From: Sulfidibacterium sp036244975
GTDB lineage: Bacteria > Bacteroidota > Bacteroidia > Bacteroidales > F082
Direction: 5' to 3'
Assembly (NCBI GenBank): GCA_036244975.1
Contig: BTTE01000051.1
Coordinates: forward strand, 1 to 21,952
DNA length: 21,952 nt
In this document: positions 8,419 to 16,473 of the stretch, in pieces
How the letters are laid out: every line of letters begins with the position of its first letter
How positions within the stretch are numbered: the stretch's first letter is position 1
Translations under genes and position numbers: made by a program
Notes under the pieces: model-generated
What the model was told of the DNA's origin: nothing
Databases searched by the model: none
What the model saw: the letters and a program-made list of their open reading frames with translations, nothing else

Positions 8419-9501
8419 TTAACGATTGTATAAATAGTAGGCCTGACAGGCTCCTTCGCTGGACACCATGCAGCTTCCCACCGGATCGCGCGGCGTACAT
8501 ATATTGCCAAACAGGTGGCAATCTTTCGGCTTTTTTAATCCTTTCAACACTTCCCCGCAAATACAGCCTTTTGGCTCGCGCAAAGGAACTATTCCTTCGG
8601 CGCTGATGTTTACTTCCGCATCATAAGCAGAATATTTGGGTCTTAATTTCAAGCCACTCGCTTTCAGGACACCCAAACCGCGCCACCAGTCGTCTGCAGG
8701 TTCGAAAACTTCATTCATCATCTGCTGTGCTTTTACATTCCCCTCCGGTTTAACCACGCGTTTATACTCAATCTCCACACGGGCATTTCCGGATTCAATT
8801 TGTTTTACCAACATCAAAATCGACTGCATAATATCGACCGGCTCGAAGCCACTGATAACTACGCCAAGCCCGTATTTGGCAGGAATATCCTCGTAGATTT
8901 TCATTCCGGTTATGGTACTCACATGACCGGGGCCGATGTAGCCGTTAATCTTAACACCCTCATCAATCAGTGCAGACATAGCAGGTGGCATAACCTTGTG
9001 AGCGCTGAATAAGAAGAAGTTAGTCAGCTTTTCTTTGTATGCCTGCGAGATCGCCACCGCTGATCCCGGAGCTGTGGTTTCAAAGCCAATGCCAAGAAAA
9101 ACAATTTTCTTCTGTGGATGTTCACGGGCTATCTGCAAAGCATCCATAACAGAATAGACCACCCGGATTTGCGCTCCGCCGGCATGCTCTTTTTCGAGGG
9201 AACTTTCCGAACCCGGAACGCGAATCAGATCGCCATAAGTAGCGATGATCACATCCTTTTGCTGACTGTATGCTATCGCTTTGTCTATATAAGAACGACT
9301 TGTTACACATACCGGACATCCCGGGCCCGATATCAGCTCAACTGTGCCGGGCAACAGCGCCGGAATACCAAACTTTTGTATTGACATGGTATGGCCACCG
9401 CACACCTCCATGAGTTTAACCGGTCGTGTGGAAGCTTTCCTAATCTCCCGTGCGAGCGCCTGCACCACTTTCCTGTCCCTGAATTCATCAATATATTTCA
9501 T
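8419..9501 (-). CDS. hypD: Hydrogenase maturation iron-sulfur protein HypD
   Basis: HypD is the scaffold, with HypC, on which the Fe(CN)2CO unit is built before insertion into the large subunit. It has 360 residues. Family motifs are intact: EVCGGHT with Cys34, GPGCPVC with Cys62 and Cys65, and FETTAPG near 140. The C-terminal cysteine cluster for a [4Fe-4S] centre runs from GCICGEVLKG through the DCH, ICTPRDPVGSC and GAC elements. The start codon overlaps the hypC stop codon (ATGA at 9498-9501), indicating translational coupling. Confidence 0.97.
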   Translation of the reverse strand: MKYIDEFRDRKVVQALAREIRKASTRPVKLMEVCGGHTMSIQKFGIPALLPGTVELISGPGCPVCVTSRSYIDKAIAYSQQKDVIIATYGDLIRVPGSESSLEKEHAGGAQIRVVYSVMDALQIAREHPQKKIVFLGIGFETTAPGSAVAISQAYKEKLTNFFLFSAHKVMPPAMSALIDEGVKINGYIGPGHVSTITGMKIYEDIPAKYGLGVVISGFEPVDIMQSILMLVKQIESGNARVEIEYKRVVKPEGNVKAQQMMNEVFEPADDWWRGLGVLKASGLKLRPKYSAYDAEVNISAEGIVPLREPKGCICGEVLKGLKKPKDCHLFGNICTPRDPVGSCMVSSEGACQAYYLYNR

Positions 9502-9767
9502 ATCAGCCTTTGGTTTTTTTCATTTTCTTCACGGTCCATTTCCTCGTTAAGCCTTTTAAAATCTGCGAAAGTCTCCAAACTTGCTTTCGCCTCCTCTTCA
9601 TCCAGTTTCTGAATAGCAAAACCCGTGTGAATCAACACATAATCACCAAGTTTCAGTTCCTCCACTGACAACATCATTAAATTGGCCTCATACGTTGAGC
9701 CTCCCACAGAACAGACTGCCGTCTCTCCATTAATTTTTTCAATTTTTGCCGGAATACTTAAGCACAT
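9498..9767 (-). CDS. hypC: Hydrogenase maturation chaperone HypC
   Basis: This small chaperone (89 residues) binds the iron-ligand precursor with HypD and delivers it to the apo large subunit (here HoxH). It begins MCLSIPAKI, giving the essential Cys2. The OB-like beta core includes AVCSVGG and LGDYVLIHTGFAIQ, both typical of HypC/HupF. The tail after residue ~60 is charged and helical (EEEAKASLETFADFKRLNEE). It is the first gene of hypCDE and its coding sequence begins 219 bp from the divergent hoxF start. Confidence 0.96.
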   Translation of the reverse strand: MCLSIPAKIEKINGETAVCSVGGSTYEANLMMLSVEELKLGDYVLIHTGFAIQKLDEEEAKASLETFADFKRLNEEMDREENEKNQRLI

Positions 9768-9933
9768 GATTTTTTTTGTTTTAAAGTTTTTTATTTACTA
9801 AAGTTTCGCACTTGTTGTAAAAAAGTGAATACCAAATGGATACAAAGCAGAATATTTCCTGACAATCACTCTCTCATTCTAATTTATACAGATTTTAAAT
9901 TCATTATCTGTTAATTACTTCACAAAATAGTTT

Positions 9934-9941
9934 TATCTTTG
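9934..9941 (+). promoter_or_regulatory. Candidate -7 promoter element of the hox operon
   Basis: TATCTTTG matches TAnnTTTG exactly and lies 45 bp before the hoxF ATG. Immediately downstream an inverted repeat GCTGT (9941-9945) / ACAGC (9956-9960) lies around the expected transcription start, so a regulator site or leader stem is possible. No clean -33 TTTG is seen. The 9768-9986 interval holds no gene and is AT-rich. Confidence 0.5.
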
Positions 9942-9961
9942 CTGTGAATTTTTTAACAGCG

Positions 9962-9969
9962 CAAAATTA
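9962..9969 (-). promoter_or_regulatory. Weak candidate -7 element for hypCDE
   Basis: Read on the minus strand this is TAATTTTG, matching TAnnTTTG. It would give hypC a leader of nearly 190 nt and would overlap the hoxF leader, so divergent transcripts would overlap. A nearer imperfect box, TATCCATTTG on the minus strand near 9832-9841, is an alternative. Neither is compelling. Confidence 0.2.
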
Positions 9970-9986
9970 ATATAAATTAATAATCC

Positions 9987-11873
9987 ATGGCAGGAAAATC
10001 GAAAATAAATCAGTTGCTGGCTCAATTTGGTTACGACAAAACCAGATTGATGGATATCTTATTATCAATCAATGAAGAGCAAGGGTTTGTAGGACAGGAA
10101 GATATGCAACACATATCAGATTCCATCGGCATTTCAACGGTCCAGGTGCAGGAAACCCTTTCTTTTTATCATTTTCTCTCTCAAAAACCACGCGGAAAGT
10201 ATAATATTTATCTCAACAGCAGTATAACAGCCTTTATGAACGGCAGAGAAGCCGTAAAAGAGGCTTTTGAAAAATATTGCGGAATATCGTTTGGAGAAGT
10301 ATCTGATGATGGTCTTTTCGGACTGTTTAACACATCCTGCATCGGTATGAACGATCAGGAACCGGCCGCCATTATCAACGACAAAGTTTTCACAAATCTT
10401 ACTCCCTACCGTGTAAAGAATCTCGTGGAGGACATGCGTGCCGGGAAGCGCACAGACGATTTAGTATATGAAGACTATGGTGGTGGCAATAATGCCGACC
10501 CTGACGTGAAGGCGATGGTCAACAATCATATCAGAAAGAAATCTATCATTCTGAAAAATGATTATGAGCCTTATAGTCTTTTAAAATCAAAGTTAAAAGA
10601 TTACAGCCCGGAAGAAGTCATTAGCGAAATAGAAAACTCTAATCTGAGAGGACGCGGTGGAGCAGGTTTCCCAACGGGTCTGAAATGGCGTTTTAGTCGT
10701 CGCACGGAAGGGAAACATCGCGTGATCATTTGTAATGCCGATGAAGGCGAACCCGGTACTTTCAAAGACCGCGTAATGCTCACTGAGTACCAGGAGCTGG
10801 TGTTTGAAGGCATGGTTGTAGCAGCTTATGCAACAGGTGCTGACATCGGTCTGCTCTATTTGCGCTATGAGTATAAGTATCTGCTCCGGTTTTTAAATCG
10901 CAAACTTGCCAAAATGCGTGAAGATCATTTCCTCGGAAAAAATATTGCCGGCGTGGTAGATTTCAATTTCGACATACGCATTCAACTGGGTGCAGGAGCC
11001 TACGTCTGTGGTGAAGAGTCAGCACTGATAGAATCGTTGGAAGGCAAGCGCGGCGAACCACGCGACAAGCCGCCGTTCCCCGTAGAAAAGGGCTATCTCG
11101 GCTATCCGACCATTGTAAACAATGTGGAAACCCTGGCTACCGCAGTAAAAATTTTGCATCACGGAGCCGAATGGTATTCAAACTTCGGAACCAAAGATTC
11201 GCTTGGAACCAAATTGCTTAGCATTTCGGGTGACTGTCGTTATCCGGGCATTTACGAAGTGGAATGGGGGACAAGTATCCGCGAAATCCTGGCCATGAGT
11301 GGCGCTGACGATGTACAAGCCATCCAGGTGGGTGGCCCTTCGGGCATGCTTATCGGATTGAAAGACATCAACAATCTGGATAACAGCGAGCTGATGAAAT
11401 GGTATAAACCTTCGGGTATGATGATTGCGGAGAAATTTTTCGACCGGAGGCTCAGCTATTCAGACCTTCCCACCGGAGGTTCAATCATTATTTTTAACAA
11501 CAGCCGCAATTTGCTGAGAGAAGTCGTTATGAACTTCATGGACTTTTTCATTGAAGAATCCTGCGGTTCCTGCTCCACCTGCCGCACTATGCCGTTGCTG
11601 ATGAAAAATAAATTGCAGAAAATTCTGGATGGACATGGCATCAGAAAAGATATCTACGACCTGCTCAATTGGGGGAAGGTACTAAAAGCCAGTCGCTGCG
11701 GATTAGGACAAGCAGCAGGCAACCCGATTCTTTCTTCTGTTTTTCATTTCAGACATTTATACGAGCAACGTATTCAAAGTCTTACCAGTTTCGACAGTGG
11801 TTTTGACCTGGAAAAGGCAACAGCCACATCAAGTGAATTTGTAAATAAAAAACCGGCATTTCATCATTTTTAA
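9987..11873 (+). CDS. hoxF: NAD-reducing hydrogenase diaphorase subunit HoxF (NuoE-NuoF fusion)
   Basis: HoxF carries FMN and the NAD(H) site and links hydrogen oxidation by HoxYH to NAD+ reduction in the cytoplasm. At 628 residues it is close to Ralstonia HoxF. Residues 1-150 are a NuoE/HoxE-like domain. The NuoF part follows, with the NADH-binding loop GRGGAGFPTGLKW (221-233), the FMN region GAGAYVCGEESALIES (335-350) and EGKRGEPRDKPPFP (352-365). The [4Fe-4S] ligands are Cys526, Cys529, Cys532 and Cys571. In the NuoE-like part the usual four [2Fe-2S] cysteines are not all present: Cys118 aligns with one, and the other positions read Asn, Ala and Met, so no N1a-type cluster is expected. From memory, Ralstonia HoxF is similarly degenerate. 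It is the first gene of the operon; hoxU follows after 12 bp. Confidence 0.95.
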   Translation: MAGKSKINQLLAQFGYDKTRLMDILLSINEEQGFVGQEDMQHISDSIGISTVQVQETLSFYHFLSQKPRGKYNIYLNSSITAFMNGREAVKEAFEKYCGISFGEVSDDGLFGLFNTSCIGMNDQEPAAIINDKVFTNLTPYRVKNLVEDMRAGKRTDDLVYEDYGGGNNADPDVKAMVNNHIRKKSIILKNDYEPYSLLKSKLKDYSPEEVISEIENSNLRGRGGAGFPTGLKWRFSRRTEGKHRVIICNADEGEPGTFKDRVMLTEYQELVFEGMVVAAYATGADIGLLYLRYEYKYLLRFLNRKLAKMREDHFLGKNIAGVVDFNFDIRIQLGAGAYVCGEESALIESLEGKRGEPRDKPPFPVEKGYLGYPTIVNNVETLATAVKILHHGAEWYSNFGTKDSLGTKLLSISGDCRYPGIYEVEWGTSIREILAMSGADDVQAIQVGGPSGMLIGLKDINNLDNSELMKWYKPSGMMIAEKFFDRRLSYSDLPTGGSIIIFNNSRNLLREVVMNFMDFFIEESCGSCSTCRTMPLLMKNKLQKILDGHGIRKDIYDLLNWGKVLKASRCGLGQAAGNPILSSVFHFRHLYEQRIQSLTSFDSGFDLEKATATSSEFVNKKPAFHHF

Positions 11874-11885
11874 AGTATTCGGATA

Positions 11886-12602
11886 ATGGAAAAAACAAAT
11901 AACAAAATAAGGATTACCATTGATGGAAAAAGAACTTATGTTACAAAAGGCTCTACCATTGTGGAAGCAGCGAAAGAAAACGGGATTTACATTCCCACAC
12001 TTTGCCATTTTGAGGGGACTGACCCTAAAGCTTGTTGTCGCATGTGTACGGTAAAAATCAACAATCGTATGATGACCTCCTGTACCACACCTGTAACGGA
12101 AGGTATGGAAATAGAGAATAACACGGAAGAGCTGAACGACATTCGGAAAAGCATCATCGAACTGCTGTTTGTCAGCGGCAATCACTTCTGCCCTGCTTGT
12201 GAAAAAAGCGGAAATTGTGAGCTTCAGGCTCTTGCCTACCGTTACAAAATGCTGGTTCCGCGTTTCCCATACAGCTTCCCCCGCAAGGAAACGGATGCCT
12301 CCAGTCCGAAAATTATCAAAGAACAAAACCGGTGTATCGCATGTAAACGCTGCATAAAGACCATCCGCGATGAGCACGGGAAACACTATTTTGCCTATAA
12401 AAACCGCGGGCAACATTTGGAAGTAATCCTCGACCCGGTTCTCGGAGCTTCGATATCGGATGAGCTGGCAAAAAAAGCCATGGATAACTGTCCGGTAGGT
12501 TCCATCCTTTACAAAGAAAGAGGATTTGACCAGCCTATCGGAACCCGGAAATATGACAAACAACCCATTGGAAGTGAAATTGAAACAATGTCTAAAACGT
12601 AA
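11886..12602 (+). CDS. hoxU: NAD-reducing hydrogenase iron-sulfur subunit HoxU
   Basis: This NuoG-N-terminus-like electron-transfer subunit (238 residues) connects HoxF to the HoxYH half. The [2Fe-2S] site is Cys40, Cys51, Cys54 and Cys66. The His/Cys [4Fe-4S] site is His100, Cys102, Cys105 and Cys111, in the HoxU-type HxCxxCx5C arrangement rather than the Hx3C of complex I. A second [4Fe-4S] site is Cys150, Cys153, Cys156 and Cys202. All expected ligands are present. hoxY starts 3 bp after its stop codon, so tight coupling is likely. Confidence 0.95.
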   Translation: MEKTNNKIRITIDGKRTYVTKGSTIVEAAKENGIYIPTLCHFEGTDPKACCRMCTVKINNRMMTSCTTPVTEGMEIENNTEELNDIRKSIIELLFVSGNHFCPACEKSGNCELQALAYRYKMLVPRFPYSFPRKETDASSPKIIKEQNRCIACKRCIKTIRDEHGKHYFAYKNRGQHLEVILDPVLGASISDELAKKAMDNCPVGSILYKERGFDQPIGTRKYDKQPIGSEIETMSKT

Positions 12603-12605
12603 ATT

Positions 12606-13154
12606 ATGAATAAAAAAATATTGGCCACCACTTCACTTGCCGGATGTTTCGGATGCCACATGTCCATACTGGACATTGATGAGCGAATTCTGGATCTCAT
12701 AGAGCTGGTGGAATTCAACAAATCACCCATTGATGACATTAAAAAATTTACCAAACCGGTAGATATCGGGATTATAGAAGGCGGCTGTTGTAACAGCGAA
12801 AATGTGGAAATTCTGAAATATTTCAGAGAAAATTGCAAGATTCTGGTTTCTCTCGGAGAATGTGCCATTATGGGAGGTCTTCCGGCTATGCGCAACGGAA
12901 TTCCCATTGAGGAATGCCTGAAAGAGGCGTATATCGATGGCCCTACCGTACAGGAAAACAAGGAGCATATCCTCCCCAACGATGAAGAGCTCCCTCTTTT
13001 GCTTGACCAGGTATATCCATGTCATGAAATTGTAAAAATCGATTATTTCCTTCCGGGATGTGCTCCCCGTGCCGACCTTATTTGGAATGCACTTTATGCG
13101 CTCATTACCGGCAACCCCATGGAAATGCCTTACGAAGTAGTCAAATTTGATTAA
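12606..13154 (+). CDS. hoxY: [NiFe]-hydrogenase small subunit HoxY
   Basis: HoxY (182 residues) carries the proximal [4Fe-4S] cluster next to the NiFe site of HoxH. The ligands are Cys14 and Cys17 (GCFGCHMS), Cys86 (LGECAIMGG) and Cys152 (LPGCAPRAD). It is short, cytoplasmic and lacks a Tat signal, as expected for group 3 enzymes and unlike membrane uptake hydrogenases. An extra adjacent cysteine pair, Cys61-Cys62, follows EGG in the segment that normally faces the cluster and active site. I cannot say whether that is common in close relatives. Confidence 0.95.
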   Translation: MNKKILATTSLAGCFGCHMSILDIDERILDLIELVEFNKSPIDDIKKFTKPVDIGIIEGGCCNSENVEILKYFRENCKILVSLGECAIMGGLPAMRNGIPIEECLKEAYIDGPTVQENKEHILPNDEELPLLLDQVYPCHEIVKIDYFLPGCAPRADLIWNALYALITGNPMEMPYEVVKFD

Positions 13155-13164
13155 AAATAGCAAT

Positions 13165-14619
13165 ATGTCAAAGAAAATAACCATAGAACCAGTTACAAGA
13201 GTTGAAGGCCACGGAAAAGTTACAATCCAAATAGATGATAATCACCATGTTATCGATTCCAGGCTGCACATTGTTGAATTTCGCGGTTTCGAACGTTTTA
13301 TTCAGGGAAGGCCTTACTGGGAAGCGCCCGTTTTGGTGCAACGGCTTTGCGGCATTTGTCCGGTAAGCCATCATATAGCTGCGGCCAAAGCGCTGGATGT
13401 TATTGTGGGAGCCGGCGATGGCGATGGCCTGACGTCCGTGGGTGAAAAAATGCGCCGTCTTATGCACTACGGCCAGTTTTTCCAATCGCATGTTTTACAT
13501 TTCTTTCATCTGAGTTCTCCGGATTTCCTGTTTGGTATTGATGGCGACCCTGCTATGCGAAATATTGTCGGCGTTGCTCAGGTAAACAAGGAGCTGGCAG
13601 TACAAGGTGTTATGATGCGGAAATTCGGCCAGGAGATCATTCGTCTTACCGCCGGAAAGAAAATCCACGGAACAGGAGCTATTCCCGGTGGTATCAACAA
13701 AAATCTCAGCATTGCGGAGCGCGATGAGCTCTTAAAAGGTCCTGACCCGCTAAATGCTGACAAAATGGTGGAATGGTCGCTGTCGGCGCTGGAATTCTTC
13801 AAAAATTATCACAAGCAAAATCAAGCCAAAGTCGATGATTTTGCCAGTTTCCCTTCCAACCATTTGAGTATGGTAAGAAAAGACGGCGCTCTGGACATTT
13901 ATCACGGCGTACTCCGTGCAGTGGACAGTGAAGGAAACCGGATTCTTGACGATGTTGACTATCACGAATATTATAACTACATCGAAGAAGAAGTAAAAAG
14001 CTGGAGCTATATGAAGTTCCCCTATCTGAAACATCTGGGAAAAGAGAAAGGCTGGTATCGTGTGGGGCCGCTGGCTCGGTTGAATACTTGCGATTTTATC
14101 CCCTCTCCCCTTGCCCAAAAAGAATTTGAAGAGTTCAAAGCTTATACCCATGGCAAACCCAACAACATGAGTCTGCATTATCACTGGGCTCGACTGATAG
14201 AAGTGCTGCACGCCGCCGAGGCCATCCGCGATTTACTCCATGATCCGGATTTACAAAATGAAGACCTTGTGGTGAAGGGAAAGAAACAAAAAGAAGGCGT
14301 AGGCGTCATTGAAGCGCCACGGGGGACACTTTTCCATCATTACAAAATCGATGATAATGATTTGATTACCATGGCTAACCTGATTGTTTCAACCACCAAC
14401 AACAACGAACCTATGAACCGGGCCGTTGAAAGTACGGCGAGGGCATTTATGAATGGGCAGGAGACGATTACCGAACCTATGATGAATGCCGTTGAAGTTG
14501 CCATCAGGGCTTACGACCCCTGCCTGAGTTGCGCCACACATGCACTGGGGCAGATGCCACTCGAAATGACCATCTTAGGTGCAAACGGGCGGATTTTAGA
14601 TCACAAAATGAAAGACTGA
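13165..14619 (+). CDS. hoxH: [NiFe]-hydrogenase large subunit HoxH
   Basis: HoxH is the catalytic subunit holding the Ni-Fe(CN)2CO centre. I use the ATG at 13165 (484 residues). A TTG at 13147 in the same frame would overlap hoxY and adds only six residues before the conserved MSKKITIEPVTRVEG start. The two nickel-binding motifs are intact: RLCGICPVSHH with Cys62 and Cys65, and DPCLSCATH with Cys453 and Cys456. The family arginine-rich loop EFRGFERFIQGR is at 38-49. After His459 there is a 25-residue tail (ALGQMPLEMT...) that the maturation protease should remove after nickel insertion. That matches the protease gene 5 bp downstream. Confidence 0.96.
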   Translation: MSKKITIEPVTRVEGHGKVTIQIDDNHHVIDSRLHIVEFRGFERFIQGRPYWEAPVLVQRLCGICPVSHHIAAAKALDVIVGAGDGDGLTSVGEKMRRLMHYGQFFQSHVLHFFHLSSPDFLFGIDGDPAMRNIVGVAQVNKELAVQGVMMRKFGQEIIRLTAGKKIHGTGAIPGGINKNLSIAERDELLKGPDPLNADKMVEWSLSALEFFKNYHKQNQAKVDDFASFPSNHLSMVRKDGALDIYHGVLRAVDSEGNRILDDVDYHEYYNYIEEEVKSWSYMKFPYLKHLGKEKGWYRVGPLARLNTCDFIPSPLAQKEFEEFKAYTHGKPNNMSLHYHWARLIEVLHAAEAIRDLLHDPDLQNEDLVVKGKKQKEGVGVIEAPRGTLFHHYKIDDNDLITMANLIVSTTNNNEPMNRAVESTARAFMNGQETITEPMMNAVEVAIRAYDPCLSCATHALGQMPLEMTILGANGRILDHKMKD

Positions 14620-14624
14620 GAACA

Positions 14625-15089
14625 ATGAAAAAGATTCTTGTTTATGGCTACGGAAATCCCGGACGACAAGATGACGGTCTGGGGGTGAGTTGTGCAAAAA
14701 AGTTGAGAGAATGGGCTGAGAAGAATTTCCCGGGCGCAATTGATGTGGATATGAACTATCAGCTTAATATTGAAGATGCAGAGAAAATTTCACATTATGA
14801 TGAAGTGATTTTCGCCGATGCTTCCTGCGAAAATATCCATCAATTTGCATACACTCCGATTAAGCCTTCCGACGCACAGCTCGAATTCAGCATGCATGCC
14901 GTTGCTCCGGCTTATGTGCTTTATTTGTGTCGTACGCTTTTCGGAAAACAACCGGTGAGCCATCTGCTGCACATTCGCGGTTATGAATGGGGAATGGAGG
15001 AAGGACTCACCGAAAGGGCTAAAGAGAACCTTGAAGTGAGCTTCCACACCATGACCGGGCTTTTAACAAATTACTTATCAAATAATTAA
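14625..15089 (+). CDS. hoxW: Hydrogenase large-subunit C-terminal maturation protease (HoxW/HycI type)
   Basis: This 154-residue endopeptidase of the HybD/HycI (M52) family cuts the C-terminal tail of nickel-loaded HoxH. The N-terminal signature GYGNPGRQDDGLG is present. Likely nickel-sensing residues are Asp16, Asp65 (VIFADASC) and His91 (SMHAVAP), corresponding to Glu16, Asp62 and His93 of E. coli HybD. The ATG at 14625 follows the hoxH stop by 5 bp. An upstream in-frame start inside hoxH gives no family-like sequence and was not used. Confidence 0.92.
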   Translation: MKKILVYGYGNPGRQDDGLGVSCAKKLREWAEKNFPGAIDVDMNYQLNIEDAEKISHYDEVIFADASCENIHQFAYTPIKPSDAQLEFSMHAVAPAYVLYLCRTLFGKQPVSHLLHIRGYEWGMEEGLTERAKENLEVSFHTMTGLLTNYLSNN

Positions 15090-15100
15090 AATTTACTATT

Positions 15101-16099
15101 ATGGATTTATCCACAACCTATATGGGATTAAAGCTGAAAAATCCGATAATCATCAGCAGTTCACGAATAAGCGGTGAAGTGGAGACCATTCGGCAATGTA
15201 TTAGCTACGGCGCCTCAGCTGTTGTTCTTAAGTCTATTTTTGAGGAACAAATGAACCTGCGGGCCGAGGCGAGGCTAAAACAAAGCAAAGAAAATGAAGC
15301 CTACTATTGGTTTTCCGAAGCCAGGGAATATATTTTAAATCTTTCTAAAGAAGCCGTACTGGACCACTATCTGCAATTTGTTAAAACAACCAAAGCTATT
15401 GATGTTACCGTACCGATCATCTCAAGTATCCATTGTAAAAGTGCCGACAACTGGCCAAAATATGCCAGAGAAATTGAAAATTCAGGCGCTGATGCACTGG
15501 AGCTGAATATTTCCATTTTTCCGTTCAACAACAGCATGTCCGGTATTGAAATTGAAGACCTTTATGTAAAAATTCTAAAAAAGGTAAAACAGGAAGTCAG
15601 CATACCGGTTTCCATAAAACTGGGGCCATTCTTTACCAATCTTTGCGCGCTCATCAGGCGTTTGGTTGACGCAGGGGTCGATGGTCTGGTGCTGTTTAAC
15701 CGCTACTTCAGACCCGATATTGACATTGAATCCTTAAAAGTTATCAGCCGCGAGCATTTTTCTTCTCCTGAGGAGATGAGTCTGCCCCTGCGATGGATAG
15801 CCCTGCTGAGCGGTAACGAGGTATCCTGCGACCTGGTCGCCTCCACCGGCATTCATTACGATACGGCGCTCATAAAGCAGATTCTTGTAGGGGCACGGGC
15901 TGTAGAAGTTTGCTCTACCCTCTTTCAAAACGGGATTCCCCACATTGCAAAAATGCTGGAAGGTTTGGAAAATTGGATGAAAGAACATCACTTTGAAAGA
16001 CTGGATGACTTCCGCGGGAAATCGCTGGATTATCAAACCACCGATGCCCGTTTTGAGCGCATTCAGTATATGAAAAGAGATTTTGAAGAAATATTTTAA
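15101..16099 (+). CDS. Dihydroorotate dehydrogenase-like flavoprotein in the hydrogenase operon
   Basis: This 332-residue TIM-barrel protein belongs to the dihydroorotate dehydrogenase-like group found in Bacteroidota and cyanobacteria, often annotated as PyrD-like. Barrel and FMN signatures are visible: LKNPIIISSS (12-21), Lys44 in VVLKS, LELNIS (133-138), VSIKLGPF with Lys173, VLFNRYFRPD (198-206) and STGIHYD (248-254). The catalytic loop of class 1 enzymes, N-x-S-C-P-N, reads NISIFPFN here, so the Cys (or Ser) base is replaced, probably by Ile139. True dihydroorotate oxidation is therefore doubtful. It sits between hoxW and hypA with 11- and 14-bp gaps, indicating co-expression with the hydrogenase. 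It may be an FMN oxidoreductase tied to hydrogenase function or maturation, but no activity can be assigned. Confidence 0.85.
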   Translation: MDLSTTYMGLKLKNPIIISSSRISGEVETIRQCISYGASAVVLKSIFEEQMNLRAEARLKQSKENEAYYWFSEAREYILNLSKEAVLDHYLQFVKTTKAIDVTVPIISSIHCKSADNWPKYAREIENSGADALELNISIFPFNNSMSGIEIEDLYVKILKKVKQEVSIPVSIKLGPFFTNLCALIRRLVDAGVDGLVLFNRYFRPDIDIESLKVISREHFSSPEEMSLPLRWIALLSGNEVSCDLVASTGIHYDTALIKQILVGARAVEVCSTLFQNGIPHIAKMLEGLENWMKEHHFERLDDFRGKSLDYQTTDARFERIQYMKRDFEEIF

Positions 16100-16113
16100 C
16101 AAGATTGCCGGAA

Positions 16114-16461
16114 ATGCACGAGTTATCCATAGTTATGAGCATCGTTGACACGGTGGAAAAAGAGAGAGAAAAGCAACAGGCTGATGCTGTGGAATCCGTT
16201 GAACTGGATATTGGCATGATCTCCGGAGTGGAAATGGATGCTTTTTATTTCGCCTGGGATGCCGGGGTGAGCAAAACTATTCTGGAAAACACAAAGCTGA
16301 AAATCAACCGGCCACCGGCAAAAGCAAAATGTACGGAGTGCGGACAAACTTTTGTCGCCACCAGCAGTTTCGATGCCTGTCCGGAGTGCGGAAATCCGTT
16401 TTGCGATGTTATCTCAGGCAAAGAGTTAAGAATCAAAAGAATGATAGTAATCAAAAATTAA
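16114..16461 (+). CDS. hypA: Hydrogenase nickel incorporation protein HypA
   Basis: HypA (115 residues) is a zinc protein that, with HypB, delivers nickel to the large subunit. The ATG at 16114 gives the family-conserved MHELSIV start with the nickel-binding His2. A TTG at 16105 would add MPE and bury that histidine, so I reject it. The structural zinc site is CTECG (Cys73, Cys76) and CPECG (Cys89, Cys92). It lies 14 bp after the flavoprotein gene and 12 bp before hypB. Confidence 0.95.
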   Translation: MHELSIVMSIVDTVEKEREKQQADAVESVELDIGMISGVEMDAFYFAWDAGVSKTILENTKLKINRPPAKAKCTECGQTFVATSSFDACPECGNPFCDVISGKELRIKRMIVIKN

Positions 16462-16473
16462 AAAGACAGCATT

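Noticed and set aside
11829..12563. Open frame of 244 codons on the minus strand opposite hoxU
   Set aside because: It is antisense to HoxU, whose Fe-S ligands are all intact. The translation shows no family signature.
13147..13164. TTG start extending HoxH by six residues
   Set aside because: It overlaps the end of hoxY, and the conserved N-terminus begins exactly at the ATG at 13165.
15101..16099. Annotation as a genuine pyrimidine-pathway PyrD
   Set aside because: The catalytic Cys/Ser loop is not conserved and the gene is embedded in a hydrogenase operon, so only a family-level call is supported.
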